Of a DNA stretch of 64,000 nt, positions 35,534 through 44,308 are shown one piece after another. Within the stretch, counting starts at the first letter, position 1. Each line of letters begins with the position of its first letter. The notes beneath the pieces were generated by a model. The model saw nothing but the letters and a program-made list of their open reading frames with translations, did not search any database and was not told the origin of the DNA. Made by a program: the position numbers and the translations under genes. Origin of the DNA: Altibacter lentus (GTDB lineage: Bacteria; Bacteroidota; Bacteroidia; Flavobacteriales; Flavobacteriaceae); NCBI RefSeq assembly GCF_000746845.1, contig NZ_KN050846.1, positions 1,123,394-1,187,393 of the forward strand. Direction: 5' to 3'.

Positions 35534-37725
35534 TTGTCGTTTTTACTGAAAAGAGGGATCTCCTGTAAGGGTTTCGGGCAATTCCAAACGGTGAGTCTGT
35601 TACCATAGGTAATAAGGATTTTCTTACTGTCGGGAGAGAAGCAGATGATAGGGTCATCACTACTAAACATGGCGAAAATGGAAGGGAAATCACTCATACG
35701 TTCTCCGGCGACCAGATCCCAAAGCTCGTAGGTGAGCTCCATCTCATCATAATCAATAAAGCTTATTAGCATTTTGGTTTCATCAGGAGAAAACGTGACC
35801 TTTCTAAAATCGTCCTTTGGATCCTCCTTGACTAGTTTTCGAAGGGGTGCTAAGAAACGTTTTCGCTTAAGATCATAAGAAGGATCTTTATAGAGTCGTA
35901 ACGTATCATTAGAAATGGTTAAAATCCGTTCCGTTTTCGGGAGACGAACATAGGCTTCAATAGGCTCATTCGACTTTACCACCCACTGGGGTTCTACGGA
36001 AGCTGTTTCCAAAAAAAGTCGTTCTTTCCACTTTCCTCCAATCTTATATGGTTGTGCATCTGTATCCTCATCACTCGAGTTACACGGAGATTGGGTCTTT
36101 GTCATTCGACTAGCGGTCTCCTCATTTATATTCCACGTGTAACTACTATCCGTTGTAGTGTTGAAATGAATAAAAGACGACGTCTCATCAAAACCTGCAC
36201 AGTTCACAAATTCGTTGTCCTTGAGCAAGTAAGAATTGATTAATGCTTTGTTTTGTAAGTCCCAATACTGAAGTTCTGAATCTGTCGCTACCACCATGTG
36301 TTTTCCATCTGTTGACAACGAAATCAAGGAGCTGTAATCTAAAAAAGCTGCCTCTCCCATTGACATACCAAATTCAATGGTTGGCAAGCTGCCGGTTTTG
36401 TATACCGAAAGAAATTCGGTCTCTATATCCCACATTCGGATGGCCCCATCGTTCCAAACAGATACAATCTTTTTATTATCCGGTGAAATAAAGCTCGCTT
36501 TTTCTTTCGCTCCGTCCTGATAGAATACGAGCGTCTTGAGAAGGCTGTTGTTTTGCTTATTCCGAAGATAAAATCGGTCGTCCGAATAGTTTACTGTAAA
36601 GCGAATTCCTTCTAGTAATTGCTGTTTTTTTTCCTGAAAGACATTTTTATATGCCGGAGCATACTGCGCAACTTCCGCACCTGTGAGATCACGAAGGACA
36701 AATCGTTCTTGCTTTTTTCCCTCTTCTGAAACATTTCCCCTAACCCTGTTATCTCCGCTCACATTCAAAAGCTCGTTCTTAGCGCTGTGGTGGATTATAA
36801 AATAACTGCTGTCGCTTATAAAAGATACGGTCATGGGAAAACCAAGAGTGTCCGAAACCTGTAACGGGGTGTAAATATTATTATTCTGATAGATACGATA
36901 CGCTCTACTTAAAATAACGGAGTCTTTACGTTTATGATAGGCTCGTGACGCAATACGCAGTGCTTTGGTAGGGTTACTTTCCAGTTGAGCTTCGGCAATA
37001 AGAAAATTGGCCTGTGCCCTGTCCCTTTCTTCTTGAGCCACTCGAGAACTGTCCCGTGTGAGTTTAATTTGAACACTGAGGTCTCGGGCATTCCTGTTTG
37101 CAATTATGGCAGCGGAGACCGCAGCAATGAATAATACAGATAACAATAAAATAGCGGCGTTACGGGTACGTATCATTCGTTTGTGTTCCCTGATCTCTAC
37201 TCCGGCCATGTCGTTGGGAGCCTTCCCATGTAACTGGGCCGCGAGCAACAAAACCTTCTCTCTGAATTTCAGATTGGCCAGTGAAACATCCTCTTGTTCA
37301 TTAAAACTTCGCAGATCCACATATAAGGGTTCCGACTTAAAGTATTTCTGTAATACTTCTGGCAACGCGTTGTTCGACGAATAGAAGGAGCCTGCGCTGT
37401 CACTCCAAGAAATGTCCCCTTCTGTAAGGACGATAAGGAGGGTTTCCAATGATTTATGTTCCAGCCAATATTCTATTTCACGGCAAACCCACTTACTGGC
37501 AGCCGATCGCGGAGATGCCAGGTAAATCAGGTATTCTGATTCGCTCAATGCATTTTTAATATTCTGCCATAATTGTGGCGTAACGGCCAGACTGGATTCG
37601 TCACGAAAAATGTGCAGGTTCCTAAGCTTGAACCAAGGTTTTGCAAATTTTTCCAGCGCTAGCTGTAAAGCAGGTGCTAACTTGCCATCGGCAGCATGCG
37701 AATAGGATATAAAAGCATTGTACAT
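35530..37725 (-). CDS. TIR domain - transmembrane - beta-propeller (WD40-like) protein
   Basis: 731 aa. N-terminal TIR domain (about 1-130): MYNAFISYSHAADGK, IFRDESSL, and WVCREIEYW, where Glu83 sits at the position of the NAD-hydrolase glutamate in enzymatic TIRs. Then GVEIREHKRMIRTRN and one TM helix (190-209), a short coiled coil (SRVAQEERDRAQANFLIAEAQ), and a WD40/YVTN-like propeller (KIVSVWNDGAIRMWDIE, HMVVATDSELQYWDL, MELTYELWDLVAG). TIR plus TM plus propeller proteins are a known bacterial architecture of unproven function. I infer a membrane sensor with a cytoplasmic TIR; an anti-phage role is only a possibility. Confidence 0.9.
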   Translation of the reverse strand: MYNAFISYSHAADGKLAPALQLALEKFAKPWFKLRNLHIFRDESSLAVTPQLWQNIKNALSESEYLIYLASPRSAASKWVCREIEYWLEHKSLETLLIVLTEGDISWSDSAGSFYSSNNALPEVLQKYFKSEPLYVDLRSFNEQEDVSLANLKFREKVLLLAAQLHGKAPNDMAGVEIREHKRMIRTRNAAILLLSVLFIAAVSAAIIANRNARDLSVQIKLTRDSSRVAQEERDRAQANFLIAEAQLESNPTKALRIASRAYHKRKDSVILSRAYRIYQNNNIYTPLQVSDTLGFPMTVSFISDSSYFIIHHSAKNELLNVSGDNRVRGNVSEEGKKQERFVLRDLTGAEVAQYAPAYKNVFQEKKQQLLEGIRFTVNYSDDRFYLRNKQNNSLLKTLVFYQDGAKEKASFISPDNKKIVSVWNDGAIRMWDIETEFLSVYKTGSLPTIEFGMSMGEAAFLDYSSLISLSTDGKHMVVATDSELQYWDLQNKALINSYLLKDNEFVNCAGFDETSSFIHFNTTTDSSYTWNINEETASRMTKTQSPCNSSDEDTDAQPYKIGGKWKERLFLETASVEPQWVVKSNEPIEAYVRLPKTERILTISNDTLRLYKDPSYDLKRKRFLAPLRKLVKEDPKDDFRKVTFSPDETKMLISFIDYDEMELTYELWDLVAGERMSDFPSIFAMFSSDDPIICFSPDSKKILITYGNRLTVWNCPKPLQEIPLFSKNDN

Positions 37726-37950
37726 TTAAACGGGAGGATCGTATGCAAAAAGATCCCTTATTTGGTTAATGCAAGTGGTTTAAAGATACGATTTTAATTG
37801 AAAGAGGTGGTGCATTGAATTATGGGAACAAGGAGTTGAAGCTAGACATTCGATGTAGCCATGAACTCAGCACAGAGGTCGTTAAGTGCAAAAAAGTTGC
37901 TTACTAAAAGTTGGCGTTTCCCCGCCCGGCCGTGAAACTTGAGCCTGATC

Positions 37951-39192
37951 CTATAAACCTGTTAGGTTATTCTTCACCTCGATCCATTTGCTTAGGTATT
38001 TTGTGCTTTGAAGACTGTGATGCTGAAGAATCTGGCCAATAAAGTGTTTATTTCTGTGTTCCTTGAGTTGCTGTAAAAGAAGACGGAGCCGCTTTGTGAA
38101 TTTTTCTGAATGGTCCTCTTTCCGAAACCGTGTCGCTATTGTATGGAAACCGTTTTGTTGCAATTCAAGCCATTTATTCTCTTGTGTGTAGAGTTCGACC
38201 GAAGCTGCCACAAAATCGTCAACACTGTCCTGTACATTGGTTGGGGACCTGTCTTCATTATAGATTCCTTCGGCACCAATGGCAGTAGTTACTACAGGCA
38301 GGCCGTACTGCATAGCATCTACTATCTTTCCCTTGAGTCCTGCGCCAAAATAGAGTGGTGCCAAACAAATCCTCGCCTTATGCATCACCTCTTCAACAGA
38401 AGGTGCCCAGCCATGTATGATAAACCCTTCTCTTTCATTGTGAAATGTCTGTAATTCCGGATTTGCATAAGCACCATACACATGTATTTGTGTTTGTGGC
38501 AAACGTTGCCTGATCTTAGGCCAGATTGTATGTTTAAGTTCCTTTACCGCCTCTTTGTTAGGCGCGTGCAATAAATTGCCTATCGTCATGAAATCTTTAC
38601 GGTCTGCAAATCGCGGTAAGCTCTTGATACGTGTTTCAGACGGAGGGTCAATCAAGAAAGGAAGATAGTACAGCAAGGTCTTCGGAATTGAAAAAACACT
38701 TTGTAATAACGATATTTCCACTTCAGAAATGATCAAAGAAAGGTCACAACGAAGAATACTCGCCAATTCGCGTTTAGCGGTTTCGGTGAAGAGATAAGCT
38801 TGTTGTACAGCTATCTTCTCTTCATAGGCTGTCTGACGTGCCTTGCGCAGGAAGTGTAAATCTTCGGTATCCAAAATGCGCAGTGCAAGGGGACATGCTT
38901 CAGCTACCCGCCAACCAAACTGCTCTTCAGTAATGTAACGGTCAAATACGACAACGGTGGGGCTCAATGGGGTTATAAAACGATCGAACGAAGGATCATT
39001 GAGCTGAATTCCTACAGATTTAATTCCGAAGAGATCCAAATCGGCAGCACGCTCAGAACGAAGCGCCGTACTGGCAAAAGTAATGGTATAATCGGCCTTT
39101 AGAAAGAGATCGACGAGTTGCATCATTCGGGTTCCTGCTGCCGTGGTGGAAGGTTCGGGGAAGGTGTGCCCAATAATGAGTAGTGTTTTCAA
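37951..39192 (-). CDS. Glycosyltransferase, GT-B fold (GT4-like)
   Basis: 413 aa. N-terminal Rossmann part starts TLLIIGHTFPEPSTTAAGTRMMQL; C-terminal nucleotide-sugar domain has FMTIGNLLHAPNKEAV, IHGWAPSVEEVMHKARICLAPLYFGAGLKGKIVDAMQYGLPVV, i.e. the usual acidic/glycine-rich donor site, although the E-x7-E pair is partly replaced by K-x-x-D. Transfers a sugar to an unknown acceptor (surface polysaccharide, glycolipid or protein). Only 8 bp downstream of the lipoprotein gene at 39201, so probably co-transcribed with it. Confidence 0.85.
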   Translation of the reverse strand: MKTLLIIGHTFPEPSTTAAGTRMMQLVDLFLKADYTITFASTALRSERAADLDLFGIKSVGIQLNDPSFDRFITPLSPTVVVFDRYITEEQFGWRVAEACPLALRILDTEDLHFLRKARQTAYEEKIAVQQAYLFTETAKRELASILRCDLSLIISEVEISLLQSVFSIPKTLLYYLPFLIDPPSETRIKSLPRFADRKDFMTIGNLLHAPNKEAVKELKHTIWPKIRQRLPQTQIHVYGAYANPELQTFHNEREGFIIHGWAPSVEEVMHKARICLAPLYFGAGLKGKIVDAMQYGLPVVTTAIGAEGIYNEDRSPTNVQDSVDDFVAASVELYTQENKWLELQQNGFHTIATRFRKEDHSEKFTKRLRLLLQQLKEHRNKHFIGQILQHHSLQSTKYLSKWIEVKNNLTGL

Positions 39193-39200
39193 TTTTTTTC

Positions 39201-40466
39201 CTAAAGATCACTTATAGCTACTGAAGCCGTTTTAATGCTTTTACTGTTTTCTTCTACCTCCGTCCAGGCCAGATAAAGCGTATCGCCTACCAATTCCATT
39301 TGCGGAAATCCGCTGGTACGTTCAACACTGGTTATTGCAATAGTGACAGGCGGTTCGGTATAACCATGGATATTCACTTTTATAAGTTGAAGGACTGTTT
39401 CTTCACCTCGAGGTTCCATCCACAATACGGCAGCTGCTTCTTGATTGAGCATAACGACATCCACTCTGCCGTTGGCATTCTCTCCATCAATTCGAAACGA
39501 ACGTCCAAAGCTAACGCCTCCATTGCTGGAGAAGGCTACCTTAATATCTCCTTCTCCTTGCGGCGCAGTAAACCAGGCCACTGCCAATGCATCTCCTTTT
39601 GCGTCCACAGCGGGTCCGTTCACGGGGCATCCTGCTATCTTCCAATCGTCTGCCGCCACTGTTTTTGGAGCGGTCCAGGCTCCTGCCTCCCAACGTACAA
39701 TGGATACATCCCGAATCTCGTCCCCGGATCGGTCCCGATACACCACTACGGGACCTTTGGAGGTCATCGCAGCCGAAGTTCCACAGCAGTCACACACGCG
39801 CGAATCCAGTTCAAATTCCTGAGTGATCTCTCCTTCGGCAGTCACCACGGCTCCCCGCAATGTCATCGCCCCCCCTTCACTATGTCCGTCATGGGTGTCG
39901 TGTCCGCCACTCGTGTGACGTCCGTCCAACCAACTCACAAAAAAGCCATCGGGACCACTGGGAATCATGGATACGAAACCGTGTTCACTTTTTGTACCAT
40001 CGTCATGAAGGATAAAATTCTTTTTCCATTTTTCTTTAGATGTGTCCGAACGACCTGAAGTGAAGAGATTCAGCTTTACATCGTATGTGTAGGTTCCTTC
40101 TGCCGATTTCTGAAGGAAGCTCGTGAGAATATTTCCGTTGTTCTCTGCGATCGCAGGGAAATCGGCCCAATTCACGAACCAGTCTGCTCCAGAAGTTACC
40201 ATAACCGGTTTTTGCCAAGCTCCCCGAGCCATGACCGAGTATTTTAATAAAGAGACTGAATCCTTTTGCTCCACCCAGGAGAGGAATAATTGTGATCCGT
40301 TACTAAATAGGCGTGGTAAAGTGCTATTGCCGGTGGCAGGATTTTGGAGAGTTTCTATTACCGTTTGTTTCGCTTCGGAAGTGTTCTCCACTTCTTTTTT
40401 AATCTCGTTTTTACACGAAACAGATAGAATTATACATGTTGCAAGGAGTAGGGATCGAAGAATCAT
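39201..40466 (-). CDS. Sialidase-fold-like lipoprotein with Cys and His clusters (421 aa)
   Basis: Lipoprotein signal MILRSLLLATCIILSVSCKN (Cys18). The rest reads as a six-bladed sialidase/BNR-like propeller with degenerate Asp-box motifs (VAFSSNGGVSFGRSF, TLYLAWTEVEE). Two unusual clusters: HTSGGHDTHDGH at 184-195 and RVCDCCGTS at 223-231, plus GCPVNGP at 279-285; these suggest metal binding or disulfides in the periplasm. Sialidase activity is not supported. Co-directional with the glycosyltransferase (8 bp gap). Confidence 0.75.
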   Translation of the reverse strand: MILRSLLLATCIILSVSCKNEIKKEVENTSEAKQTVIETLQNPATGNSTLPRLFSNGSQLFLSWVEQKDSVSLLKYSVMARGAWQKPVMVTSGADWFVNWADFPAIAENNGNILTSFLQKSAEGTYTYDVKLNLFTSGRSDTSKEKWKKNFILHDDGTKSEHGFVSMIPSGPDGFFVSWLDGRHTSGGHDTHDGHSEGGAMTLRGAVVTAEGEITQEFELDSRVCDCCGTSAAMTSKGPVVVYRDRSGDEIRDVSIVRWEAGAWTAPKTVAADDWKIAGCPVNGPAVDAKGDALAVAWFTAPQGEGDIKVAFSSNGGVSFGRSFRIDGENANGRVDVVMLNQEAAAVLWMEPRGEETVLQLIKVNIHGYTEPPVTIAITSVERTSGFPQMELVGDTLYLAWTEVEENSKSIKTASVAISDL

Positions 40467-40551
40467 ATAAAATGGTTATTGACCCTTAAAAGTACTAAAA
40501 TAATCCGGGCAATTATAACGCATCAACGCTTTCCACGAAGCTTAAAACAAG

Positions 40552-41853
40552 CTATGTCAATTCTCCATAGAGATCGAAATCTTCGGCAGCGGTGATCTTC
40601 ACATTGAAGAATTCTCCGGTACGCAGATAGCCGTCTTTGGCATTGATAAGGACTTCGTTGTCTACATCCGGACTATCGAATTCGGTACGCCCCACAAAAT
40701 AACCACCTTCTTTGCGGTCGATCACGACTTTAAATAACTTCCCAATCTTTTGCTGATTCAATTCCCATGATATTTGCGATTGGATCTCCATGATCTCATT
40801 GGCCCTTTGCATCTTGATCTCTTCGGGCACATCATCTTCCAGGTTATAAGCATGCGTGTTCTCTTCATGCGAATAGGTGAAGCAGCCAAGACGTTCAAAT
40901 CGCATTTCCTGCACCCATTGTTTCAACGTTTGGAAATCTTCTTCGGTCTCTCCGGGATATCCTACAATAAGCGTTGTACGTATCGCCATTTCGGGAACAG
41001 CCGCTCTGAACTCTTCCAACAACCGCGTGGTCTTTTCTTTGGTGGTTCCCCGGCGCATCGACTTTAAGATTGGGTCTGCTATGTGCTGCAACGGAATATC
41101 GATATAATTACATACTTTAGGTTCGTTGCGCATCACTTCCAATACGTCCATAGGAAATCCGGTAGGAAAGGCATAGTGCAAACGTATCCATTCGATCCCC
41201 TCGACTTTCACTAACTTCTGAAGCAATTCGGCCAAGTTTCTTTTTTTATAGAGATCGAGTCCGTAATACGTAAGGTCCTGTGCAATGAGAATAAGCTCCT
41301 TTACGCCCGCCGCAGCCAGCTTTTCGGCTTCGGTGACCAGATCTTCCATTGGAGTACTCTTGTGTTTCCCACGCATAATGGGAATGGCACAAAAGGAACA
41401 AGGTCGGTCACAACCTTCAGCAATTTTGAGGTATGCATAATTCTTGGGAGTAGTCGTGAGGCGTTCCCCTATTAGTTCATGCTTGTAATCGGCACCCAAT
41501 GCTTTTAACAGCCCGGGCAATTCGGTCGTTCCAAAATACTGATCTACTAAAGGAATTTCTTTTTGAAGATCGGGTTTGTAACGTTCGGACAAGCATCCTG
41601 TGACAAAAACCTTATCCACCAAACCGTCTTCCTTCTTTTGAACATATTCCAAAATGGTGTTCACACTTTCCTCCTTGGCATTCGCAATAAAACCACAGGT
41701 ATTGATCACCACGATATTTCCTTCCTCTTCATGTACCACCTCTTTGTTGTTGGCGCGCAACTGTCCCATCAACACTTCGCTGTCGTATACATTCTTGGAA
41801 CACCCTAAAGTGACCACGTTGATTTTATTCTTTTTAAGTGATTTGGTTCTCAT
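40552..41853 (-). CDS. rimO: Ribosomal protein S12 methylthiotransferase
   Basis: 433 aa radical-SAM enzyme that methylthiolates an Asp of ribosomal protein S12. N-terminal UPF0004 domain with three cluster cysteines (LGCSKNVYDSE at Cys18, INTCGFI, VTGCLSERY), the radical SAM CxxxCxxC in EGCDRPCSFCAIP, RGKHKSTP, and a C-terminal TRAM domain. The S12-type family (RimO rather than MiaB) is indicated by LGCSKN and CDRPCSFC. Promoter at 41908 fits both elements of the Bacteroidota consensus. Confidence 0.95.
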   Translation of the reverse strand: MRTKSLKKNKINVVTLGCSKNVYDSEVLMGQLRANNKEVVHEEEGNIVVINTCGFIANAKEESVNTILEYVQKKEDGLVDKVFVTGCLSERYKPDLQKEIPLVDQYFGTTELPGLLKALGADYKHELIGERLTTTPKNYAYLKIAEGCDRPCSFCAIPIMRGKHKSTPMEDLVTEAEKLAAAGVKELILIAQDLTYYGLDLYKKRNLAELLQKLVKVEGIEWIRLHYAFPTGFPMDVLEVMRNEPKVCNYIDIPLQHIADPILKSMRRGTTKEKTTRLLEEFRAAVPEMAIRTTLIVGYPGETEEDFQTLKQWVQEMRFERLGCFTYSHEENTHAYNLEDDVPEEIKMQRANEIMEIQSQISWELNQQKIGKLFKVVIDRKEGGYFVGRTEFDSPDVDNEVLINAKDGYLRTGEFFNVKITAAEDFDLYGELT

Positions 41854-41907
41854 CTTTGTTTCTTTCTGAAAAATACCGGTACTATGCTATTCCCGTAAAA
41901 AAGTGTG

Positions 41908-41937
41908 CAAAGATACCCCTTAAAAACGGGAAAACAA
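41908..41937 (-). promoter_or_regulatory. Promoter of rimO (-33 and -7)
   Basis: Minus strand: TTG (41937-41935), 19-nt spacer, TATCTTTG (41915-41908). Fits TTG-N17-23-TAnnTTTG. The ATG is 54 nt downstream of the -7 element. Confidence 0.65.
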
Positions 41938-41959
41938 TAGAAAACGAAACACAGATGTG

Positions 41960-42544
41960 TTACTGAGGGAAATAGATCTCTAAAATAGAAGCAAGTTCCT
42001 TTTCCCCTGCGATAACAGCATCGATCTCTTTTTGGGTGGCAGGTTGCAGTAGATGCCCGAGGGGTTGTTCCAGTTTGTTGATCTTGGGGAAGACCGATGC
42101 AATCTTCTTATCCCAAACTTTGTGATAGTTCTTAAGATCGTCCGGGTAGACCGTTTTACGCTTCGTACCTTCTTCTGCTGCGCGAAAGGGTGTCTCTACG
42201 TTCAAATAACCGTAATCATCTGTCAACTGTTCTCCCGGATGAATATCGCGTATGGCGATCTCGAAATCGTAAGCGGTAGACAAACAATTGGATTTAAAAC
42301 TATGATTCACGAATCGGCCGTGATCCCAACAAAGTACATACTGCCCTTTACTGTTTCGGTAGGTGTAATACTCCAGGATGTTCTGGTACAGCTTGTCTAA
42401 TTTCTGAAAGTCCTGTATGCTGAAGGTTCGGTCGAGTTTATCAAGAACCCAGGTAATGGTTCCTGCAGGAATGAATTTTGTGGCGACAACGCCATGTCCT
42501 ATTTCTTCACTGATAAATCGTAACTCCGTATGCGGATGGATCAT
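41960..42544 (-). CDS. SET-domain protein, putative protein-lysine methyltransferase (194 aa)
   Basis: SET motifs in order: GHGVVATKFIPAGTI (16-30), RFVNHSFKSNC with NHS at 80-82 (SAM-pocket knot), and AIRDIHPGEQLTDDYG (97-112) with the substrate-side tyrosine. No pre-SET or post-SET cysteine clusters; a helical tail follows. SET enzymes methylate lysines using SAM; in bacteria a few act on DNA-binding or outer-membrane proteins. Target unknown. Single gene; its upstream region carries the heptanucleotide repeat. Cytoplasmic. Confidence 0.85.
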   Translation of the reverse strand: MIHPHTELRFISEEIGHGVVATKFIPAGTITWVLDKLDRTFSIQDFQKLDKLYQNILEYYTYRNSKGQYVLCWDHGRFVNHSFKSNCLSTAYDFEIAIRDIHPGEQLTDDYGYLNVETPFRAAEEGTKRKTVYPDDLKNYHKVWDKKIASVFPKINKLEQPLGHLLQPATQKEIDAVIAGEKELASILEIYFPQ

Positions 42545-42593
42545 AAAAAATTCAAGTTCTATTTAGTTATACCCAAATGTACATAAATATTTA

Positions 42594-42691
42594 TACGATA
42601 ACCGAATTACGAATTGGGATTTATGATTTACGAATTAGGATTTACGAATTGGGAGTTACGATATACGAATTTAGAATTACGAATTAGAAGT
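42594..42691. repeat. Heptanucleotide repeat, 14 degenerate units (TACGAAT family)
   Basis: Fourteen consecutive 7-nt units can be read without a gap; five are exactly TACGAAT (42608, 42629, 42643, 42664, 42678), so exact copies recur at 21, 14, 21 and 14 bp. Others are variants such as TACGATA, TAGGATT, TTAGAAT. Located in the 275-bp gap between the SET-domain gene and ftsY, with no ORF. Confidence 0.85.
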
Positions 42692-42819
42692 GGTGGCTCA
42701 AAGTGGGTAAGGGCGCTTATGCAGATTGATCCTGACAGTTGTAAGAACTAAGAAAACAGCGGACAGATTACCTGACAAATCCCTTCACCACTAAAAATAA
42801 CCTTCCGGTTCTGAGCAAA

Positions 42820-43773
42820 TTATTTAAAGAAGGAATCCACAAATTCGAATTTATTGAACACCTGAAGGTCTTCCATCCCTTCTCCAACGCCAATGTATTT
42901 CACCGGAATCTGAAACTGATCGCTAATTCCTATTACAACTCCACCCTTGGCGGTTCCATCCAACTTGGTGACAGCCAGTGAGGTTACTTCTGTGGCAGCG
43001 GTAAATTGTTTGGCTTGTTCGAAGGCATTCTGTCCGGTAGAACCATCGAGGACTAATAGCACCTCATGCGGTGCATCGGGCACTACTTTTTGCATGACCC
43101 GTTTCACTTTGGTAAGCTCGTTCATTAAATTCACCTTATTGTGAAGCCGTCCTGCCGTGTCGATAATAACAATATCTGCATTTTGATTTACGGCACTTTG
43201 CAATGTGTCGAAAGCGACACTGGCCGGATCGCTCCCCATTTGCTGTCGTACAATGGGGACTTGGGTTCGATCTGCCCAGATCTGTAATTGATCGATGGCA
43301 GCTGCGCGAAAGGTATCTGCCGCGCCCAGAATAACACTCTTCCCTGCTTTTTTGAATTGATAGGCCAGTTTCCCTATGGTGGTGGTTTTCCCCACCCCGT
43401 TCACTCCTACCACCATGATCACGTATGGCGTGTTCTTTTCCGGTATGGCAAATTCGGTTTCGTTGCCTGTATTGGTTTCGCTTAAAAGAGAAGCGATCTC
43501 TTCACGTAATATAGCGTTGAGCTCCTCTGTGCCTAAGTATTTATCCCGCGACACCCGTGCTTCAATACGCTCGATGATCTTTAGCGTGGTATTTACACCT
43601 ACATCACTGGAAACGAGCACCTCTTCAAGGTTGTCCAACACATCGTCGTCGACCTTACTTTTTCCGGCAACAGCCTTGCTTAGTTTATCGAAGAAAGAAT
43701 TCTTGGACTTTTCAAGTCCCTTGTCCAGGGTTTCTTTTTTATCTTTTGTAAATATTTTCTTGAAGAAGCTCAT
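42820..43773 (-). CDS. ftsY: Signal recognition particle receptor FtsY
   Basis: 317 aa. SRP-docking GTPase at the inner membrane. Starts MSFFKKIFTKDKKETLDKGL, a short amphipathic N-region without the long acidic A domain of E. coli, as usual in Bacteroidota. NG domain: VVGVNGVGKTTTIGKLA (P-loop), ILGAADTFRAAAIDQL, IDTAGRLHNK, VTKLDGTAKGG. ATG at 43773 is preferred to an in-frame GTG/ATG-like start at 43818, because MSFFKKIF is the family start. Follows the ribosomal-protein block but after a terminator at 43893. Confidence 0.96.
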   Translation of the reverse strand: MSFFKKIFTKDKKETLDKGLEKSKNSFFDKLSKAVAGKSKVDDDVLDNLEEVLVSSDVGVNTTLKIIERIEARVSRDKYLGTEELNAILREEIASLLSETNTGNETEFAIPEKNTPYVIMVVGVNGVGKTTTIGKLAYQFKKAGKSVILGAADTFRAAAIDQLQIWADRTQVPIVRQQMGSDPASVAFDTLQSAVNQNADIVIIDTAGRLHNKVNLMNELTKVKRVMQKVVPDAPHEVLLVLDGSTGQNAFEQAKQFTAATEVTSLAVTKLDGTAKGGVVIGISDQFQIPVKYIGVGEGMEDLQVFNKFEFVDSFFK

Positions 43774-43842
43774 CTTTTGTGAATTAGTTGCGTTAGGGAT
43801 AGGAGCGGCATCCCCCAACCGACTTTGGGGATACAGCGGATA

Positions 43843-43872
43843 GCCCGGCCCCGCAAAAGGCGGGGAAACGCC
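43843..43872. repeat. GC-rich hairpin element upstream of ftsY
   Basis: CCCCGC-AAAA-GGCGGGG hairpin at 43850-43866, with GGCGGGGAAACGCC at 43859-43872. The same 14 bases occur in inverse orientation at 37913-37926. GC content is far above the surroundings; looks like a REP-type or decayed mobile palindrome. Confidence 0.4.
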
Positions 43873-43892
43873 CGTAAAGATACAAAATAGAA

Positions 43893-43919
43893 AAAGCCAC
43901 TCTTTAAAAAAGTGGCTTT
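43893..43919 (-). terminator. Intrinsic terminator after the rpmB-rpmG-DUF4295 block
   Basis: Minus strand stem AAAGCCACT / AGTGGCTTT (9 bp), A/T loop, then TTTTTC. It lies 20 nt past the DUF4295 stop and separates that block from ftsY. Confidence 0.85.
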
Positions 43920-43939
43920 AAAAATATAGTGTCTAGTGG

Positions 43940-44092
43940 TTATTTTTTATTTAACCAGTCGTTTACTGCTTCCGGAGTCATGATAGATTCCACGAACGTA
44001 TACGCTCCTGTTTCTGGCGATTTTACCATTTTAATGGCTTTTGTTAATCGCTTGGATCCTGTTTGTAACGATGCTACTGATTTCTTTGCCAT
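43940..44092 (-). CDS. DUF4295 family protein (50 aa)
   Basis: Tiny basic protein MAKKSVASLQTGSKRLTKAI..., ending VNDWLNKK. This is the DUF4295 family, found in Bacteroidota directly after rpmG, which implies a ribosome-related role (possible small ribosomal or ribosome-associated protein). Starts 7 nt after the rpmG stop. It is the last gene of rpmB-rpmG-DUF4295. Confidence 0.9.
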   Translation of the reverse strand: MAKKSVASLQTGSKRLTKAIKMVKSPETGAYTFVESIMTPEAVNDWLNKK

Positions 44093-44099
44093 GACTTAC

Positions 44100-44282
44100 T
44101 TATTTTATTTCTTTATGAACGGTCATACGCTTTAAGATAGGGTTGAATTTTTTCAATTCCATTCTATCCGGCGTGTTCTTTTTATTCTTCGTTGTGATGT
44201 AACGTGAAGTTCCCGGTTTTCCCGACTCTTTATGCTCTGTGCACTCTAAGATCACTTGTACTCTATTTCCTCTTTTAGCCAT
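44100..44282 (-). CDS. rpmG: 50S ribosomal protein L33
   Basis: 60 aa, sequence [20 protein letters not shown] then [21 protein letters not shown], typical of L33. Only one Cys remains, so this is the zinc-free form lacking the CxxC pairs. Lies 26 bp after rpmB and 7 bp before the DUF4295 gene. Confidence 0.97.
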   Translation of the reverse strand: MAKRGNRVQVILECTEHKESGKPGTSRYITTKNKKNTPDRMELKKFNPILKRMTVHKEIK

Positions 44283-44308
44283 TGTAATCGACTTTTATGG
44301 TCCAACTG

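Noticed and set aside
39300-40058. Long open frame (252 codons) on the plus strand opposite the Cys/His lipoprotein gene
   Set aside because: Antisense to a gene with a clear lipoprotein signal; composition is Ser/Cys/His-rich shadow coding with no recognisable domain.
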